Origin: Bacillota bacterium
GTDB taxonomy: Bacteria; Bacillota_I; Bacilli_A; Erysipelotrichales; Erysipelotrichaceae
DNA length: 64,000 bases
Assembly: GCA_023388995.1 (NCBI GenBank)
Contig: JAEWFD010000012.1
Span: 43,398 to 107,397 of the forward strand
Direction: 5' to 3'
Shown: positions 36,545 through 46,085 of the stretch, piece by piece
How positions within the stretch are numbered: the first letter of the stretch is position 1
Layout of the letters: each line of letters starts with the position of its first letter
Position numbers and translations under genes: made by a program
The notes under the pieces: generated by a model
The model's database searches: none
What the model was told of the DNA's origin: nothing
Seen by the model: the letters and a program-made list of their open reading frames with translations, nothing else

Positions 36545-39500
36545 CTATTCATCAATGAGGGAAACCCCTACTGTCATCTCATCCAAAACATCCAGCAAAA
36601 CCTCAACCGTATCCAGTGACGTAAAGGTCGTCACATTATGTTCCACCCCACAGCGGCGAATCAAATAGCCATCCTGGCTGTTGACCTGGTCGGTGGGACT
36701 GAGGGTATTGATGATGTAAGTAATATGTCCTTGGCGGATGGATGAGAGGATATCTTCCGATCCTTCCGATATTTTTTGCTTGACTCGGGTCTTGATGCCA
36801 TGTTGTTTCAGAAAAGCTGCCGTGCCGCGGGTTGCCTCAATGTTGAAGCCAAGATCGAAGAACCGGGCAATCAAAGGCAATGCCCGCTTCTTGTCCCGAT
36901 CAGCAATCGTGACCAGCACCGTACCGTAATTGACCACGCGCATATGGGATGCCTGCAAAGCCTTGTACATCGCCCGATGCAAGCTGCGGTCATAGCCAAT
37001 CGCCTCTCCGGTTGATTTCATTTCCGCTGACAAATAGGCATCAGCCCCATGAATTTTAGAGAAAGAAAAGGTTGGCGCCTTGACATAGTAGCGCTCAGCG
37101 GATGGCAGCAGGCCACCGGCATAACCCTGTGCTTGCAAGGAAATCCCCAGCATGACCTTGGTGGCAATCTGGCCCATCGGCGCCTTGGCCGCTTTCGCCA
37201 AGAACGGAACCGAACGCGATGCCCGCGGATTCACTTCAATCACATAGACCTGATTTTGCTCGTTCACAATATACTGGACATTGAATAAGCCGCGGATGCC
37301 AATCGCCAGCCCCATCTGCATCGTATACGTTACAATGGTATCAATTACAGCCGCTGGCAAACGGTATGGCGGATACACCGCCATGGAATCCCCGGAATGC
37401 ACCCCGGTTTCCTCCACCAGCTCCATGATCCCCGGAATGAGAACCTCCATGCCATCGCAGATAGCATCCACTTCTACTTCCCTGCCATAGATGTATTTAT
37501 CAACCAGCACCGGCTTCTTCTCATCAATTTCCACCGCATGCTTCAAATAGGTACGCAGCTCCTCATCACGATTTACGACCTGCATCGCACGACCCCCCAG
37601 CACATAAGAAGGACGAACCAGCACCGGATAGCCAATTGCATTGGCAACTGCAATCCCTTCGTCAATGGCTGTAATGGCCCTGCCCGCAGGCTGCGGAATG
37701 TGCAAAGAGGACAGCAGTTTCTCAAAGCAATCACGATTTTCCGCCCGTTCAATGGCCGTCACTCCGGTTCCGATGATGGGCACATCATACGCACTCAGCT
37801 GCTGCGCCAAATTGATGGCCGTCTGTCCCCCTAAGGTCACAATTACGCCACGCGGTGCTTCATGGTCAATGACATTCATGACATCTTCCACACAGAGCGG
37901 TTCAAAATACAGTTTGTCACTGATCGTATAATCGGTTGATACTGTTTCGGGATTGTTGTTTATGACAATGGCCTCATATCCCGCCTCCTGGATGGCCCAG
38001 ATTGCATGCGTTGTGGAATAATCAAACTCCACTCCCTGAGCAATGCGGTTTGGTCCCGAACCAAGCACAATGATAGACGGCTTCTTGGAAACCAGCGATT
38101 CATTCTCCTGTTCATAAGTCGCATAGAAATATGGCACATAGGAAGAAAACTCACTGGCACAAGTATCAATCATTTTATAAACCGGCAAGATGCCAAGCTT
38201 TGTGCGGATCATGCGCATTTCCTCTGCCTGTATTCCGGTCAGCTGCGCCAGATAAGAATCCGCAAAGCCCATTCGCTTGGCTTCACGCAATAGTTCTGCC
38301 GTCACACCTTTGCTGCGCAGACGCCCTTCCATCTCTACAATGGATTTGATTTTTTCCAGAAAAAACAAATCAATGCCGGTCCGCTGGTAGATCAGCTGCG
38401 GATCGGTTTCAAGGCGAAACAGCTGGGCAATGGCAAACAACCGCTCATCCGTTGCTTCCGTGATAAAGTCCAGCAATGCCTCCATCGTCCAGCTGGCAAA
38501 TTTCGGCAAATCAATATGATGAACACCGATTTCCAAGCTGCGTACCGCCTTCAACAAGCTTTCTTCCATGGTACGTCCAATGGCCATTACTTCCCCGGTC
38601 GCTTTCATCTGTGTGGACAGCACCCGTTTGGCACTTGCAAACTTGTCAAACGGAAAGCGCGCCAGTTTGCATACCACATAATCCAAAGCAGGTTCAAAGG
38701 CTGCCGGTGTATTCGCCAGCTTAATTTCATCAAGAGTCAAACCCACCGCAATTTTGGCGCTGACACGGGCAATCGGATATCCTGTGGCTTTCGATGCCAA
38801 AGCCGAGCTGCGCGATACCCGGGGATTGACTTCAATTACATAGTAAGCAAACGAAAATGGATCTAAGGCAAACTGCACATTGCAGCCCCCCTCAATTTGC
38901 AAAGCCCGGATGATGCATAGCGATGCATCCCGCAGCAGCTGGTATTCCTTGTTGGTCAAAGTCTGCGAAGGTGCCACCACCATGGAATCACCGGTATGTA
39001 CGCCGACCGGATCAATGTTCTCCATATTGCAGATCACGATCGCTGTATCATTTCTATCGCGGATGACTTCATATTCAATTTCTTTATAACCCTTGATGGA
39101 TTTTTCAATCAGCACTTGGCTGTTCATTGACAAGCGCAAGGCATTGCTGGAAAGTGCCAGCAGTTCTTCATCATTTGATGCAAAGCCGCCGCCGGTGCCA
39201 CCCAGGGTAAAAGCAGGCCGCAGCACCACCGGATACCCAATTTTCCGGGCAAAATGCAATGCTTCTTCCACCGTATGTGCTTCATAACTCTCAAGCACCG
39301 GCTGGTTGATTCGCTCACACAGCTCCTTAAATAAGATCCGATCCTCTGCCTGCTGAATAGACGCAAAGGAAGTACCCAGCAATGCACAACGGCACTCCTG
39401 CAAGATTCCCTTTTCCTGCAGTTTCATTGCCAGATTGAGGCCGGTTTGTCCGCCAAGCGTAGGAATGATCGCATGCGGTCGTTCCTTGCGGATGATTTTT

Positions 39501-39724
39501 GCGACATATTCCAAAGTTAGCGGCTCCATATATACCCGGTCAGCAATATTGGTATCCGTCATGATGGTAGCTGGATTGGAATTGACCAGCACCACTTCGT
39601 AGCCTTCTTCTTTTAAAGCCAGGCAAGCTTGCGTTCCGGCATAATCGAATTCAGCTGCTTGACCGATGACAATCGGACCGGACCCGATCACCAGAATTTT
39701 CTTGATATCCTCTCGTTTAGGCAT
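36545..39724 (-). CDS. carB: Carbamoyl-phosphate synthase, large subunit
   Basis: A 1059-residue synthetase with two homologous ATP-grasp halves (about 1-400 and 550-930) separated by an oligomerisation domain, plus a C-terminal MGS-type allosteric domain. Recognisable segments: KKILVIGSGPIVIGQAAEFDYAG, repeated in the second half as SGPNRIAQGVEFDY, and EVNPRVSRSSALASKATG with its copy EVNPRASRSVPFLAKA. ATG 39724 overlaps the carA stop by 8 bases (ATGCCTAA) with an SD inside carA. As it lies inside the PyrR-controlled operon, it is probably the pyrimidine-specific enzyme. Confidence 0.97.
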   Translation of the reverse strand: MPKREDIKKILVIGSGPIVIGQAAEFDYAGTQACLALKEEGYEVVLVNSNPATIMTDTNIADRVYMEPLTLEYVAKIIRKERPHAIIPTLGGQTGLNLAMKLQEKGILQECRCALLGTSFASIQQAEDRILFKELCERINQPVLESYEAHTVEEALHFARKIGYPVVLRPAFTLGGTGGGFASNDEELLALSSNALRLSMNSQVLIEKSIKGYKEIEYEVIRDRNDTAIVICNMENIDPVGVHTGDSMVVAPSQTLTNKEYQLLRDASLCIIRALQIEGGCNVQFALDPFSFAYYVIEVNPRVSRSSALASKATGYPIARVSAKIAVGLTLDEIKLANTPAAFEPALDYVVCKLARFPFDKFASAKRVLSTQMKATGEVMAIGRTMEESLLKAVRSLEIGVHHIDLPKFASWTMEALLDFITEATDERLFAIAQLFRLETDPQLIYQRTGIDLFFLEKIKSIVEMEGRLRSKGVTAELLREAKRMGFADSYLAQLTGIQAEEMRMIRTKLGILPVYKMIDTCASEFSSYVPYFYATYEQENESLVSKKPSIIVLGSGPNRIAQGVEFDYSTTHAIWAIQEAGYEAIVINNNPETVSTDYTISDKLYFEPLCVEDVMNVIDHEAPRGVIVTLGGQTAINLAQQLSAYDVPIIGTGVTAIERAENRDCFEKLLSSLHIPQPAGRAITAIDEGIAVANAIGYPVLVRPSYVLGGRAMQVVNRDEELRTYLKHAVEIDEKKPVLVDKYIYGREVEVDAICDGMEVLIPGIMELVEETGVHSGDSMAVYPPYRLPAAVIDTIVTYTMQMGLAIGIRGLFNVQYIVNEQNQVYVIEVNPRASRSVPFLAKAAKAPMGQIATKVMLGISLQAQGYAGGLLPSAERYYVKAPTFSFSKIHGADAYLSAEMKSTGEAIGYDRSLHRAMYKALQASHMRVVNYGTVLVTIADRDKKRALPLIARFFDLGFNIEATRGTAAFLKQHGIKTRVKQKISEGSEDILSSIRQGHITYIINTLSPTDQVNSQDGYLIRRCGVEHNVTTFTSLDTVEVLLDVLDEMTVGVSLIDE

Positions 39725-40814
39725 GGATGGCTTCTCCTTTTGCAAAGGCCTTCATATAGGCAATAAACTGATCAAACAAATAAGTGCTGTCCTGCGGTCC
39801 CGGATTGCTTTCCGGATGATATTGCACCGAGAACAGATACTCAGATGCTATTCGCAGACCTTCCACGGTATGATCCAGAAGGTTGACATGAGTAAACTCC
39901 AGCTTGTTTTCTTTGCTTTGATGGGCATCTACGGCATAGCTGTGGTTTTGTGATGTCATCTCGATGCGGTTTGTCAGCAGATGCTTGACCGGATGATTGC
40001 CGCCGCGATGGCCGAATTTCATTTTGTAAGTCGAGCAACCATTGGCTAATGCGATGAGCTGATGACCAAGGCAGATGCCGAAGATCGGCAGCTTTCCTTG
40101 CAAGTGGCGAATCAGTGCAATGACTTCCTTATTTTCGGTTGGATCACCCGGCCCGTTGGATATAAACACCCCGTCCGGCTTCATGTTCAAGATCGTTTCA
40201 TAGTCGGTATTATAAGGAACAATCGTTACATTGCAGCCTTTTTGGTTCAATTGGCGAATGATGTTGTATTTGATTCCGCAATCAACTGCCACGACATGCC
40301 AGCGAGGATTTGCTGTCCGCGAATACCAGCTTTTCTTGCAGGATACCTGACTGACCGGATGCTTCATCGGTTCATAAGCACGCAAGCGGACCAATCCTTC
40401 TGCCAAAGTTGTGTCCTCATCGGTGATGAGTGCCGGCATGCTTCCTTCTTCCCGAATGATCCGGGTAAGCAGGCGAGTATCAATCTGGGCAATGCCCGGT
40501 ACGCCATATTCTTCGAGCACCTCCGCCAATGTTTTGGTATAGCGGAAATTAGACGGCTTATCCTGATACTCCCGTACAATCAGACCACCCATTGCACTTG
40601 TTTTTGATTCATTGTCTTCTTCGGTGATGCCGTAATTCCCGATCAGCGGGTATGTCATTACCACCATCTGCGTGGTATAGGAAGGATCGGTGATGACTTC
40701 CTGATATCCGACCATAGCAGTATTAAACACCAGTTCCGCAATGCTGTCATGACGTGCTCCGAAGCCTTGTCCGCTGAATTCCCGGCCATTGGCCAAAATC
40801 AATTTTCTGTTCAT
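39717..40814 (-). CDS. carA: Carbamoyl-phosphate synthase, small (glutaminase) subunit
   Basis: A 365-residue glutamine amidotransferase supplying ammonia to CarB. The N-terminal CarA domain includes GQGFGARHDSIAELVFNTAMVGYQE. The C-terminal class I amidotransferase has the nucleophile in FGICLGHQLIA and the His-Glu pair in VQYHPESNPGP. Overlaps pyrC by 4 bases; SD AGGAGGG. Confidence 0.97.
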   Translation of the reverse strand: MNRKLILANGREFSGQGFGARHDSIAELVFNTAMVGYQEVITDPSYTTQMVVMTYPLIGNYGITEEDNESKTSAMGGLIVREYQDKPSNFRYTKTLAEVLEEYGVPGIAQIDTRLLTRIIREEGSMPALITDEDTTLAEGLVRLRAYEPMKHPVSQVSCKKSWYSRTANPRWHVVAVDCGIKYNIIRQLNQKGCNVTIVPYNTDYETILNMKPDGVFISNGPGDPTENKEVIALIRHLQGKLPIFGICLGHQLIALANGCSTYKMKFGHRGGNHPVKHLLTNRIEMTSQNHSYAVDAHQSKENKLEFTHVNLLDHTVEGLRIASEYLFSVQYHPESNPGPQDSTYLFDQFIAYMKAFAKGEAIHA

Positions 40815-42079
40815 ATTGCCCTCCTGTATGCGATGCTTCCTTTGGCTATCGTCAACTCGATGGTTCCTGTCACCTGCCAGCCATCAAATGGCGTGCTTCT
40901 TCCCATGGACAGAAAGGTATTGCTGTCAATTTGTTCCTGCCGGTTTAAATCGACCAGCACCAGATTGGCAAGAGTGTTGTCTTGCAGCTGGCCGCCCTTT
41001 AAACCAAAAATATTGGCAGGTATGGTGCTCATGCGCTCCACCAGTTCTTCCAGTGTCAGCAGTCCCGGCTTCACCAAATGACTGTAGAGTAAGGGAAAGG
41101 CTGTCTCTAAGCCAACAATCCCCATGGCACTGCCACGCAATCCCTGTTGTTTTTCCTTGGCAGTGTGCGGTGCATGATCTGTGGCAATCATATCAATCGT
41201 GCCATCCAGCAACCCGGCAAGCAAAGCCTCCCGATCGCTGCTGTCTCTTAGCGGGGGATTCATTTTATAGCGGCCATCATCACCCGGAATGTTTTGATCA
41301 CATAGCAGCAGATGGTGAACGGTCACCTCGGCACTGACCCTGATTCCTTGTTGCTTGGCCTGCCGAAGCAAGGCGACACTCTCTTTGGTGGAAACATGGC
41401 AGATGTGATACTGGCAGCCGGTTTCCATGACCAGCTGCAGATCTCGTTCCACTTGCTTCCATTCACTTGCACTGTTGATGCCAGGATAATTATGGTCCTT
41501 GGCATAGATGCCTTCGTGAATACAGCCGCCATGCAATTCAGATTCATCCTCGCAATGTGCTGCGATCAGTTTGTTGTAAATTTTTGCGGCTTGCATTGCT
41601 TTTCGCATCAGATGGTCTTGTTGAACACCTTTGCCATCATCGCTGAAAGCAGCACAGTACGGCGCCAGCGCCGGTAGATCTGCCAATTCTAATCCCCGCT
41701 CCCCAACTGTAATAGCGCCGTAAGGCAGGACGTTGATGCAGGCATCGCGGGCAATCAGCTCCAGCTGTTGGGTTAGATGTGCAAGATTGTCCGGTACCGG
41801 ATTGAGGTTGGGCATAGCCAGAACGGTGGTAAATCCTCCCCGGGCGGCAGCCATAGTCCCCTGCCTGATTGTTTCCTTATGGGAGAAACCTGGTTCTCTT
41901 AAATGGACATGGACATCTATGAACCCAGGCAGGACATGCAGATGGCTGGCCTCAATAAATTCAGTATCTGCTGCAGGCAGGGCTTGGAAATGCAGTTTTC
42001 CCTGACTGTCAATGCCCAAGTCCATCCGCTGAAAATGTCCGTTCAAATAGATCATTCCCTGTTTGATGATATATTTCAT
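40811..42079 (-). CDS. pyrC: Dihydroorotase
   Basis: A 422-residue amidohydrolase of the class I (Bacillus PyrC) type, cyclising carbamoyl-aspartate. Metal ligands are in GFIDVHVHLREPG, AAHCEDESE and CHVSTKES, with the catalytic Asp in MIATDHAPHT. Overlaps pyrB by 4 bases; SD GGAGG is 6 bases before the ATG. Confidence 0.97.
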   Translation of the reverse strand: MKYIIKQGMIYLNGHFQRMDLGIDSQGKLHFQALPAADTEFIEASHLHVLPGFIDVHVHLREPGFSHKETIRQGTMAAARGGFTTVLAMPNLNPVPDNLAHLTQQLELIARDACINVLPYGAITVGERGLELADLPALAPYCAAFSDDGKGVQQDHLMRKAMQAAKIYNKLIAAHCEDESELHGGCIHEGIYAKDHNYPGINSASEWKQVERDLQLVMETGCQYHICHVSTKESVALLRQAKQQGIRVSAEVTVHHLLLCDQNIPGDDGRYKMNPPLRDSSDREALLAGLLDGTIDMIATDHAPHTAKEKQQGLRGSAMGIVGLETAFPLLYSHLVKPGLLTLEELVERMSTIPANIFGLKGGQLQDNTLANLVLVDLNRQEQIDSNTFLSMGRSTPFDGWQVTGTIELTIAKGSIAYRRAI

Positions 42080-42957
42080 ATCGTTCCTCCGTGACCGAAG
42101 GACCGTTTCAACAAAGCCATCCGAACGGCAACCCCGTTGTGCATTTGCGCAAAGATCCGTGATTTCGGGCAGGAAACGACATCATCAGCCAGCTCCATCC
42201 CGCGCAGAAACGGGGCCGGATGCATAATGATTGCATGATCCTTCATGCTGGCAACGCGCTTCATCGTCAAACCATATTGTTTGTGATAATCAGCTAGATC
42301 GGTAACGCAATGTGCATGGCGTTCCTGCTGAACCCGCAGAAGCATGATCACATCCATCTTGGCAATTGCTTCTTCAAAGGGCAGATAGTCATAGCCCTCC
42401 TCCTGAAATGCTGCCGGACCGCTGACTGCAACTTCCATTCCCAGCCGTTTCATGATTGCCAGATTGCTGTGCGCAACGCGGGAGTGTTTAATGTCGCCAA
42501 TAACAGCAATCCGAAGTCCTGCAAACCGGCCAAACTCTTCGTAAATCGTGTATAAGTCAAGCAAAGACTGTGATGGATGATCTTTCGTGCCATCACCAGC
42601 ATTAAGAATGGGAATTGCAAGATGGTCAACCAGATCCTTGTAGTATTCGTCGGTGCCGCTGCGGATGACCAGCGCATGGACGCCGAAACTCTCAAAGGTT
42701 TTTATTGTATCAAAGAAGCTTTCGCCTTTTTGCAGGCTGGACCCCTCCGGCTGAAACTGCAGCGATTGACAGCCCAGCCGTGCTTGCGCCACCTGAAAGC
42801 TGTACTGGGTTCGGGTGGATGGTTCGAAGAACAAATTGGCAACCAATTTTCCCGTTTCCGATTGTTCATACCAACCCTGTTCGCATTTCTTGGCTTCCGA
42901 CAGCAGGTGCATCACTTCATCAATGTGCAGTTCACTTAGTTTCAAACAATGTTTCAT
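42076..42957 (-). CDS. pyrB: Aspartate carbamoyltransferase, catalytic subunit
   Basis: A 293-residue transcarbamoylase that begins pyrimidine synthesis from carbamoyl phosphate and aspartate. The carbamoyl-phosphate site FFEPSTRTQYSF (about 44-55), HPSQSLLDLYTI and the C-terminal HPAPFLRGMELADDV are present. No pyrI regulatory subunit is seen, as in Bacillus. ATG 42957 is preferred over the adjacent GTG (GGAGG 6 bases upstream). First gene of the operon, directly after the attenuator. Confidence 0.96.
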   Translation of the reverse strand: MKHCLKLSELHIDEVMHLLSEAKKCEQGWYEQSETGKLVANLFFEPSTRTQYSFQVAQARLGCQSLQFQPEGSSLQKGESFFDTIKTFESFGVHALVIRSGTDEYYKDLVDHLAIPILNAGDGTKDHPSQSLLDLYTIYEEFGRFAGLRIAVIGDIKHSRVAHSNLAIMKRLGMEVAVSGPAAFQEEGYDYLPFEEAIAKMDVIMLLRVQQERHAHCVTDLADYHKQYGLTMKRVASMKDHAIIMHPAPFLRGMELADDVVSCPKSRIFAQMHNGVAVRMALLKRSFGHGGTI

Positions 42958-42971
42958 CACGTTCCTCCATG

Positions 42972-43062
42972 AAAAAAACCTTTAAAGAGTGCTTTAAAGG
43001 TTGCTTGAAACAAGATATAAAAAACATTCATCTTTGGTGCACCTTTATAGCCTCTCTGGACT
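42972..43062 (-). promoter_or_regulatory. PyrR-type attenuator in pyr leader
   Basis: On the minus strand, the leader contains AGTCCAGAGAGGCT (43062-43049), the conserved PyrR-binding loop, in a small stem ATAG/CTAT. Downstream is a strong terminator AACCTTTAAAG/CTTTAAAGGTT (42977-43002) followed by T residues (42972-42976). TAAAGGTGC next to the PyrR loop can pair with GCACtcTTTA of the terminator's left side, forming an antiterminator. Established model: UMP-bound PyrR stabilises the anti-antiterminator and switches the operon off. Confidence 0.9.
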
Positions 43063-43080
43063 ATATTAAAAGTCACAACT

Positions 43081-43108
43081 ATTGTACCACATGGAAGCCA
43101 AGATGCAA
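43081..43108 (-). promoter_or_regulatory. Promoter of the pyr operon
   Basis: Minus strand -35 TTGCAT (43103-43108), 16-base spacer, extended -10 TGGTACAAT (TACAAT at 43081-43086). Confidence 0.65.
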
Positions 43109-43164
43109 GCAAGAATTTCGCTGCCATTGCATGTAAGCGCATCATCGACTTTCTTTTTATTTCG

Positions 43165-43173
43165 TGCTAAGAT
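43165..43173 (+). promoter_or_regulatory. Extended -10 promoter of the MBL hydrolase gene
   Basis: TGCTAAGAT, 32 bases before the ATG at 43205. Confidence 0.4.
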
Positions 43174-43204
43174 GAAACTACTAGAAAGAAGATAGGTGAA
43201 AGCG

Positions 43205-43900
43205 ATGACAATTGCACCTTACGATATCCATCAGCTGGACTTTTCCTGCTGGCGCATTGAAGAAAACGGCGTCCGGTCTTTTTTGGTAATTGGCACCCAA
43301 TCCGCACTCCTCATCGACAGCGGCTTTGGTACCGGAAACATCAAGGAAGCCATTGCTCCGCTTACCGCTTTGCCGCTTATGCTCGTCAATACGCACGCAG
43401 ACCGCGATCACATCGGCTGCAACAACTTATTTGCAGCAGCTTATATGCATCCCGCCGAATTCGATCGCTACCATCAAGGCGCCGGCAAAGGTCATACTGC
43501 GCTGCCACTTTGGGAAGGTCAATGCCTTGATCTGGGCAACCGCGTATTGGAAGTCATCCTGATTCCGGGGCATACTCCCGGCAGCATTGCCCTGCTCGAC
43601 AAGAAAAACCGCATTCTGTTTGGCGGTGACAGTGTGCAGGCAGGAACCATCTACATGTTTGGTCCGGGTCGCAATCTTCCAGCTTACCTTGCAAGCATGG
43701 AAAAATTATTGCAAAGAAGCGGTGAATTTGACACTGTATATCCTTCCCATGGTCCCGTTCCCGTTGATGCCAGCATTATCCCTCAGCTCATTGCCGGAGG
43801 CAAGGATTTGCTCAATCAGAACCTTGCGGGTACTGCTTCAACAAACCCAAATATCCCTGCCCAACTGTATGACATTGGTGCAGCGAAATTTCTGTACTAA
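43205..43900 (+). CDS. Metallo-beta-lactamase-fold hydrolase
   Basis: A 231-residue zinc-dependent hydrolase of the glyoxalase II/quorum-quenching-like group. The metal motif THADRDHIG (about 63-71) has Asp where the classical HxHxDH has the second His, a variant seen in several subfamilies. PGHTPGSIAL and FGGDSVQAG supply further ligands, and YPSHGP the last His. The substrate is unknown. ATG 43205 is preferred (AGGTG 6 bases upstream) over the GTG at 43196 that forms part of that SD. Confidence 0.85.
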   Translation: MTIAPYDIHQLDFSCWRIEENGVRSFLVIGTQSALLIDSGFGTGNIKEAIAPLTALPLMLVNTHADRDHIGCNNLFAAAYMHPAEFDRYHQGAGKGHTALPLWEGQCLDLGNRVLEVILIPGHTPGSIALLDKKNRILFGGDSVQAGTIYMFGPGRNLPAYLASMEKLLQRSGEFDTVYPSHGPVPVDASIIPQLIAGGKDLLNQNLAGTASTNPNIPAQLYDIGAAKFLY

Positions 43901-43931
43901 ACTGAAAACTGCAAAGTCTTGGCATATAATA

Positions 43932-43966
43932 AAGATGACCTGCAAGTGCAAGTCATCTCTTTTTTC
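43932..43966 (+). terminator. Terminator of the MBL hydrolase gene
   Basis: GATGAC-c-TGCA pairs with TGCA-a-GTCATC (43934-43957), followed by TCTTTTTT. Confidence 0.88.
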
Positions 43967-44008
43967 GTTACAATTACAGTGAGCAGACCAGCCTAGCCTG
44001 CTATCTGC

Positions 44009-44341
44009 TTACCATTTGCCTTTTGAAATGTGGCTGGCAATTTCCGCTTTTGCTGATTGCTTCAATTCCCAAGAATATTTTTTTGCTTTTTCAAAAATCT
44101 TCACGCATGTTGGATCTAAGTTGTCCTCAATTCCCAGATCAGCCAATTGATCCAGTTTCATGCACAATGTGATCAGTTTCATCTGCAAGTCATTTGTCTT
44201 ATCGCTGCGATAGACCTTTCCTGCTTCTTCTTCTGTCAATTCCACAAACTTTTCTTTTGGAGCCTGACACTTCGGACAATGATCCGGAGCATCTCCTTCA
44301 TGTACATAACCGCAAACACTGCATTTCACTAATTTGTTCAT
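44009..44341 (-). CDS. Rubredoxin-domain protein with helical C-terminal tail
   Basis: A 110-residue protein. The first 32 residues form a rubredoxin-like zinc/iron knuckle with two CxxC pairs, KCSVCGYVHEG and HCPKCQAP. The remaining 75 residues are predicted helical (LQMKLITLCMKLDQLADLGIED..., TCVKIFEKAKKYSWELKQ). Rubredoxin domains of this kind occur at the ends of rubrerythrins; here the domain is N-terminal and the helical part is not a recognisable ferritin-like domain (no ExxH pair). A role in electron transfer or oxidative stress is inferred from the domain and from the neighbouring CoA-disulfide reductase gene. SD GGAGG is 8 bases before the ATG. Confidence 0.8.
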   Translation of the reverse strand: MNKLVKCSVCGYVHEGDAPDHCPKCQAPKEKFVELTEEEAGKVYRSDKTNDLQMKLITLCMKLDQLADLGIEDNLDPTCVKIFEKAKKYSWELKQSAKAEIASHISKGKW

Positions 44342-44416
44342 AGTTCGTCCTCCTCAAAACCATTATATACGAAGCTGCGCTAAATTTCACCTGTGAAATA
44401 CAGAAGAATGCAATCA

Positions 44417-46060
44417 TTACTTTTTATTTAATTCATATAAACGATAGCCTCCCGCAAGATTAAACGCCGCAAAGCCATGCTGGGCCAAAATACGGGCTGC
44501 AATATAACCGCGAACTCCAACTTGACAGTATACATATACTGGCTGAGATGCATCCAGTGTTTCCAGCTTTTCGCGCAACGTATTCACATCGATGTGGCTT
44601 GCACCCGGAATATGACCCTCGTCATATTCTTCTTTCGTTCGGATATCGATCAGCTGGGCATTTGCAAGATCCGGAAGCTGCTCCAGGTAAAATTGCGAGG
44701 CTTTTTTTGTCAAAACATTTTCTCCTAAAAACCCAATCATATTGAGCGGATCTTTGGCACTGGAATACACAGGTGAATAGCACAATTCCAAATCCTTCAG
44801 ATCGGTTATTGTCATCTTCGCCCGCATTGCGGTTGCAAAGACATCCATCCGTTTGTCAACCCCTTCAGTACCAACCATCTGTGCTCCAAGCAAGCGGCCG
44901 GTTTCTTTTTCAAATAATACTTTCATGCTGATTTGCTGGGCACCGGGATAATAGGAAGCATGGCTGTTAGGGAACAAATATAATTTATCATAAGCAATTT
45001 TTTGATTTTGCAGCAGACGCTCATTGTTCCCTGTCATAGCAACAGTCAAATCAAATACTTGAAGAATTGCTGTTCCTTGGGTCTTTTGATAGCTGCTCTC
45101 AATGCCTGCAATCCGATCGGCAATGATCCGTCCATGTTTGTTCGCCGGACCGGCAAGCGGTATGGATGCCAAAGCACCGCTGACAAAATCAGTCACGGCA
45201 ATCGCATCACCGCCAGCATAAATCGCCGGATCACTTGTTTGCATCGCTTCATTTACGATAATATGGCCACGTGGGGTCAGTTCCAAACCGGCTTCTTTCG
45301 CCAATTTGGTATCCGGACGGACGCCAATTGATAAAATCACCAGATCTGTTGCAAGCTGATCTTCCCCTATTTGCACAAGAAGTTCTTTTTCATTCGCTGT
45401 AATTCCGGTTACCCCGGTATTGAGCCGCAGCTGAATTCCGTTTTCTTGCAGATGTGCATGAACTTGTGCTGCCATATCACCATCAATTGGCGCAATCACA
45501 TGATCGGCTAATTCGATAATAGTGGTATCCAGCTTGCGATGCGCAAAGTTTTCCGCTACTTCCAAGCCGATGGCACCGCCGCCTACGACAACGGCCCGTT
45601 TGCTTTGCTGCGTGTCCAGATGCTGCATAATGCGATCCATGTCTTCCACGTTGCGCAGTGTGAAAACGCCTGGCAAGGTTGTTCCCGCAATGGGCGGCAC
45701 AAAGGGCTCGCTGCCGGTTGCCAGAACAAGAACATTATAGCTTTCTTCATATTGCGTTTGTTTTTCATGATCGTATATCGTGATCTTTTTATGCGTGCGG
45801 TCGATGTTCATCACTTCGCTGCGAATTCGCACATCAACACGAAAGCGGTCGTAGAAATCTTGCGGCGTTTGCAGAAGCAGATCCTCCCGCTCTTGGATTA
45901 CGCCGGAAATATGGTACGGCAGACCGCAATTGGCAAAGCTGATATAGCCGCTCTTTTCTACCATGACAATCGTTGCATGCTCATCCAAACGCCGCAGCCG
46001 GGCAGCACAGCTTGCTCCTGTCGCAACACCGCCGACAATTACTATTTTTTTGTTTTCCAT
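44417..46060 (-). CDS. CoA-disulfide reductase with C-terminal rhodanese domain
   Basis: A 547-residue FAD flavoprotein of the CoADR-RHD family. The pyridine-nucleotide-disulfide oxidoreductase part (about 1-440) has IVIVGGVATGASCAARLRR and the single redox Cys in SFANCGLPYHI. NAD binding is at VVVGGGAIGLEVAENFA. The rhodanese domain (about 460-545) has Cys in VYCQVGVRGY. Family members reduce CoA disulfide or CoA persulfide and polysulfide with NAD(P)H, giving thiol homeostasis or sulfur reduction in anaerobes. ATG 46060 is chosen (AGGATG region upstream). It follows the rhodanese gene by 25 bases. Confidence 0.93.
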   Translation of the reverse strand: MENKKIVIVGGVATGASCAARLRRLDEHATIVMVEKSGYISFANCGLPYHISGVIQEREDLLLQTPQDFYDRFRVDVRIRSEVMNIDRTHKKITIYDHEKQTQYEESYNVLVLATGSEPFVPPIAGTTLPGVFTLRNVEDMDRIMQHLDTQQSKRAVVVGGGAIGLEVAENFAHRKLDTTIIELADHVIAPIDGDMAAQVHAHLQENGIQLRLNTGVTGITANEKELLVQIGEDQLATDLVILSIGVRPDTKLAKEAGLELTPRGHIIVNEAMQTSDPAIYAGGDAIAVTDFVSGALASIPLAGPANKHGRIIADRIAGIESSYQKTQGTAILQVFDLTVAMTGNNERLLQNQKIAYDKLYLFPNSHASYYPGAQQISMKVLFEKETGRLLGAQMVGTEGVDKRMDVFATAMRAKMTITDLKDLELCYSPVYSSAKDPLNMIGFLGENVLTKKASQFYLEQLPDLANAQLIDIRTKEEYDEGHIPGASHIDVNTLREKLETLDASQPVYVYCQVGVRGYIAARILAQHGFAAFNLAGGYRLYELNKK

Positions 46061-46085
46061 CCTGTTATCATCCTTTCTTATCCTG

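Noticed and set aside
43981..44008. AGCAGA/TCTGCT hairpin as terminator of the rubredoxin-like gene
   Set aside because: The stem is short with a long loop and has no T run on the minus strand.
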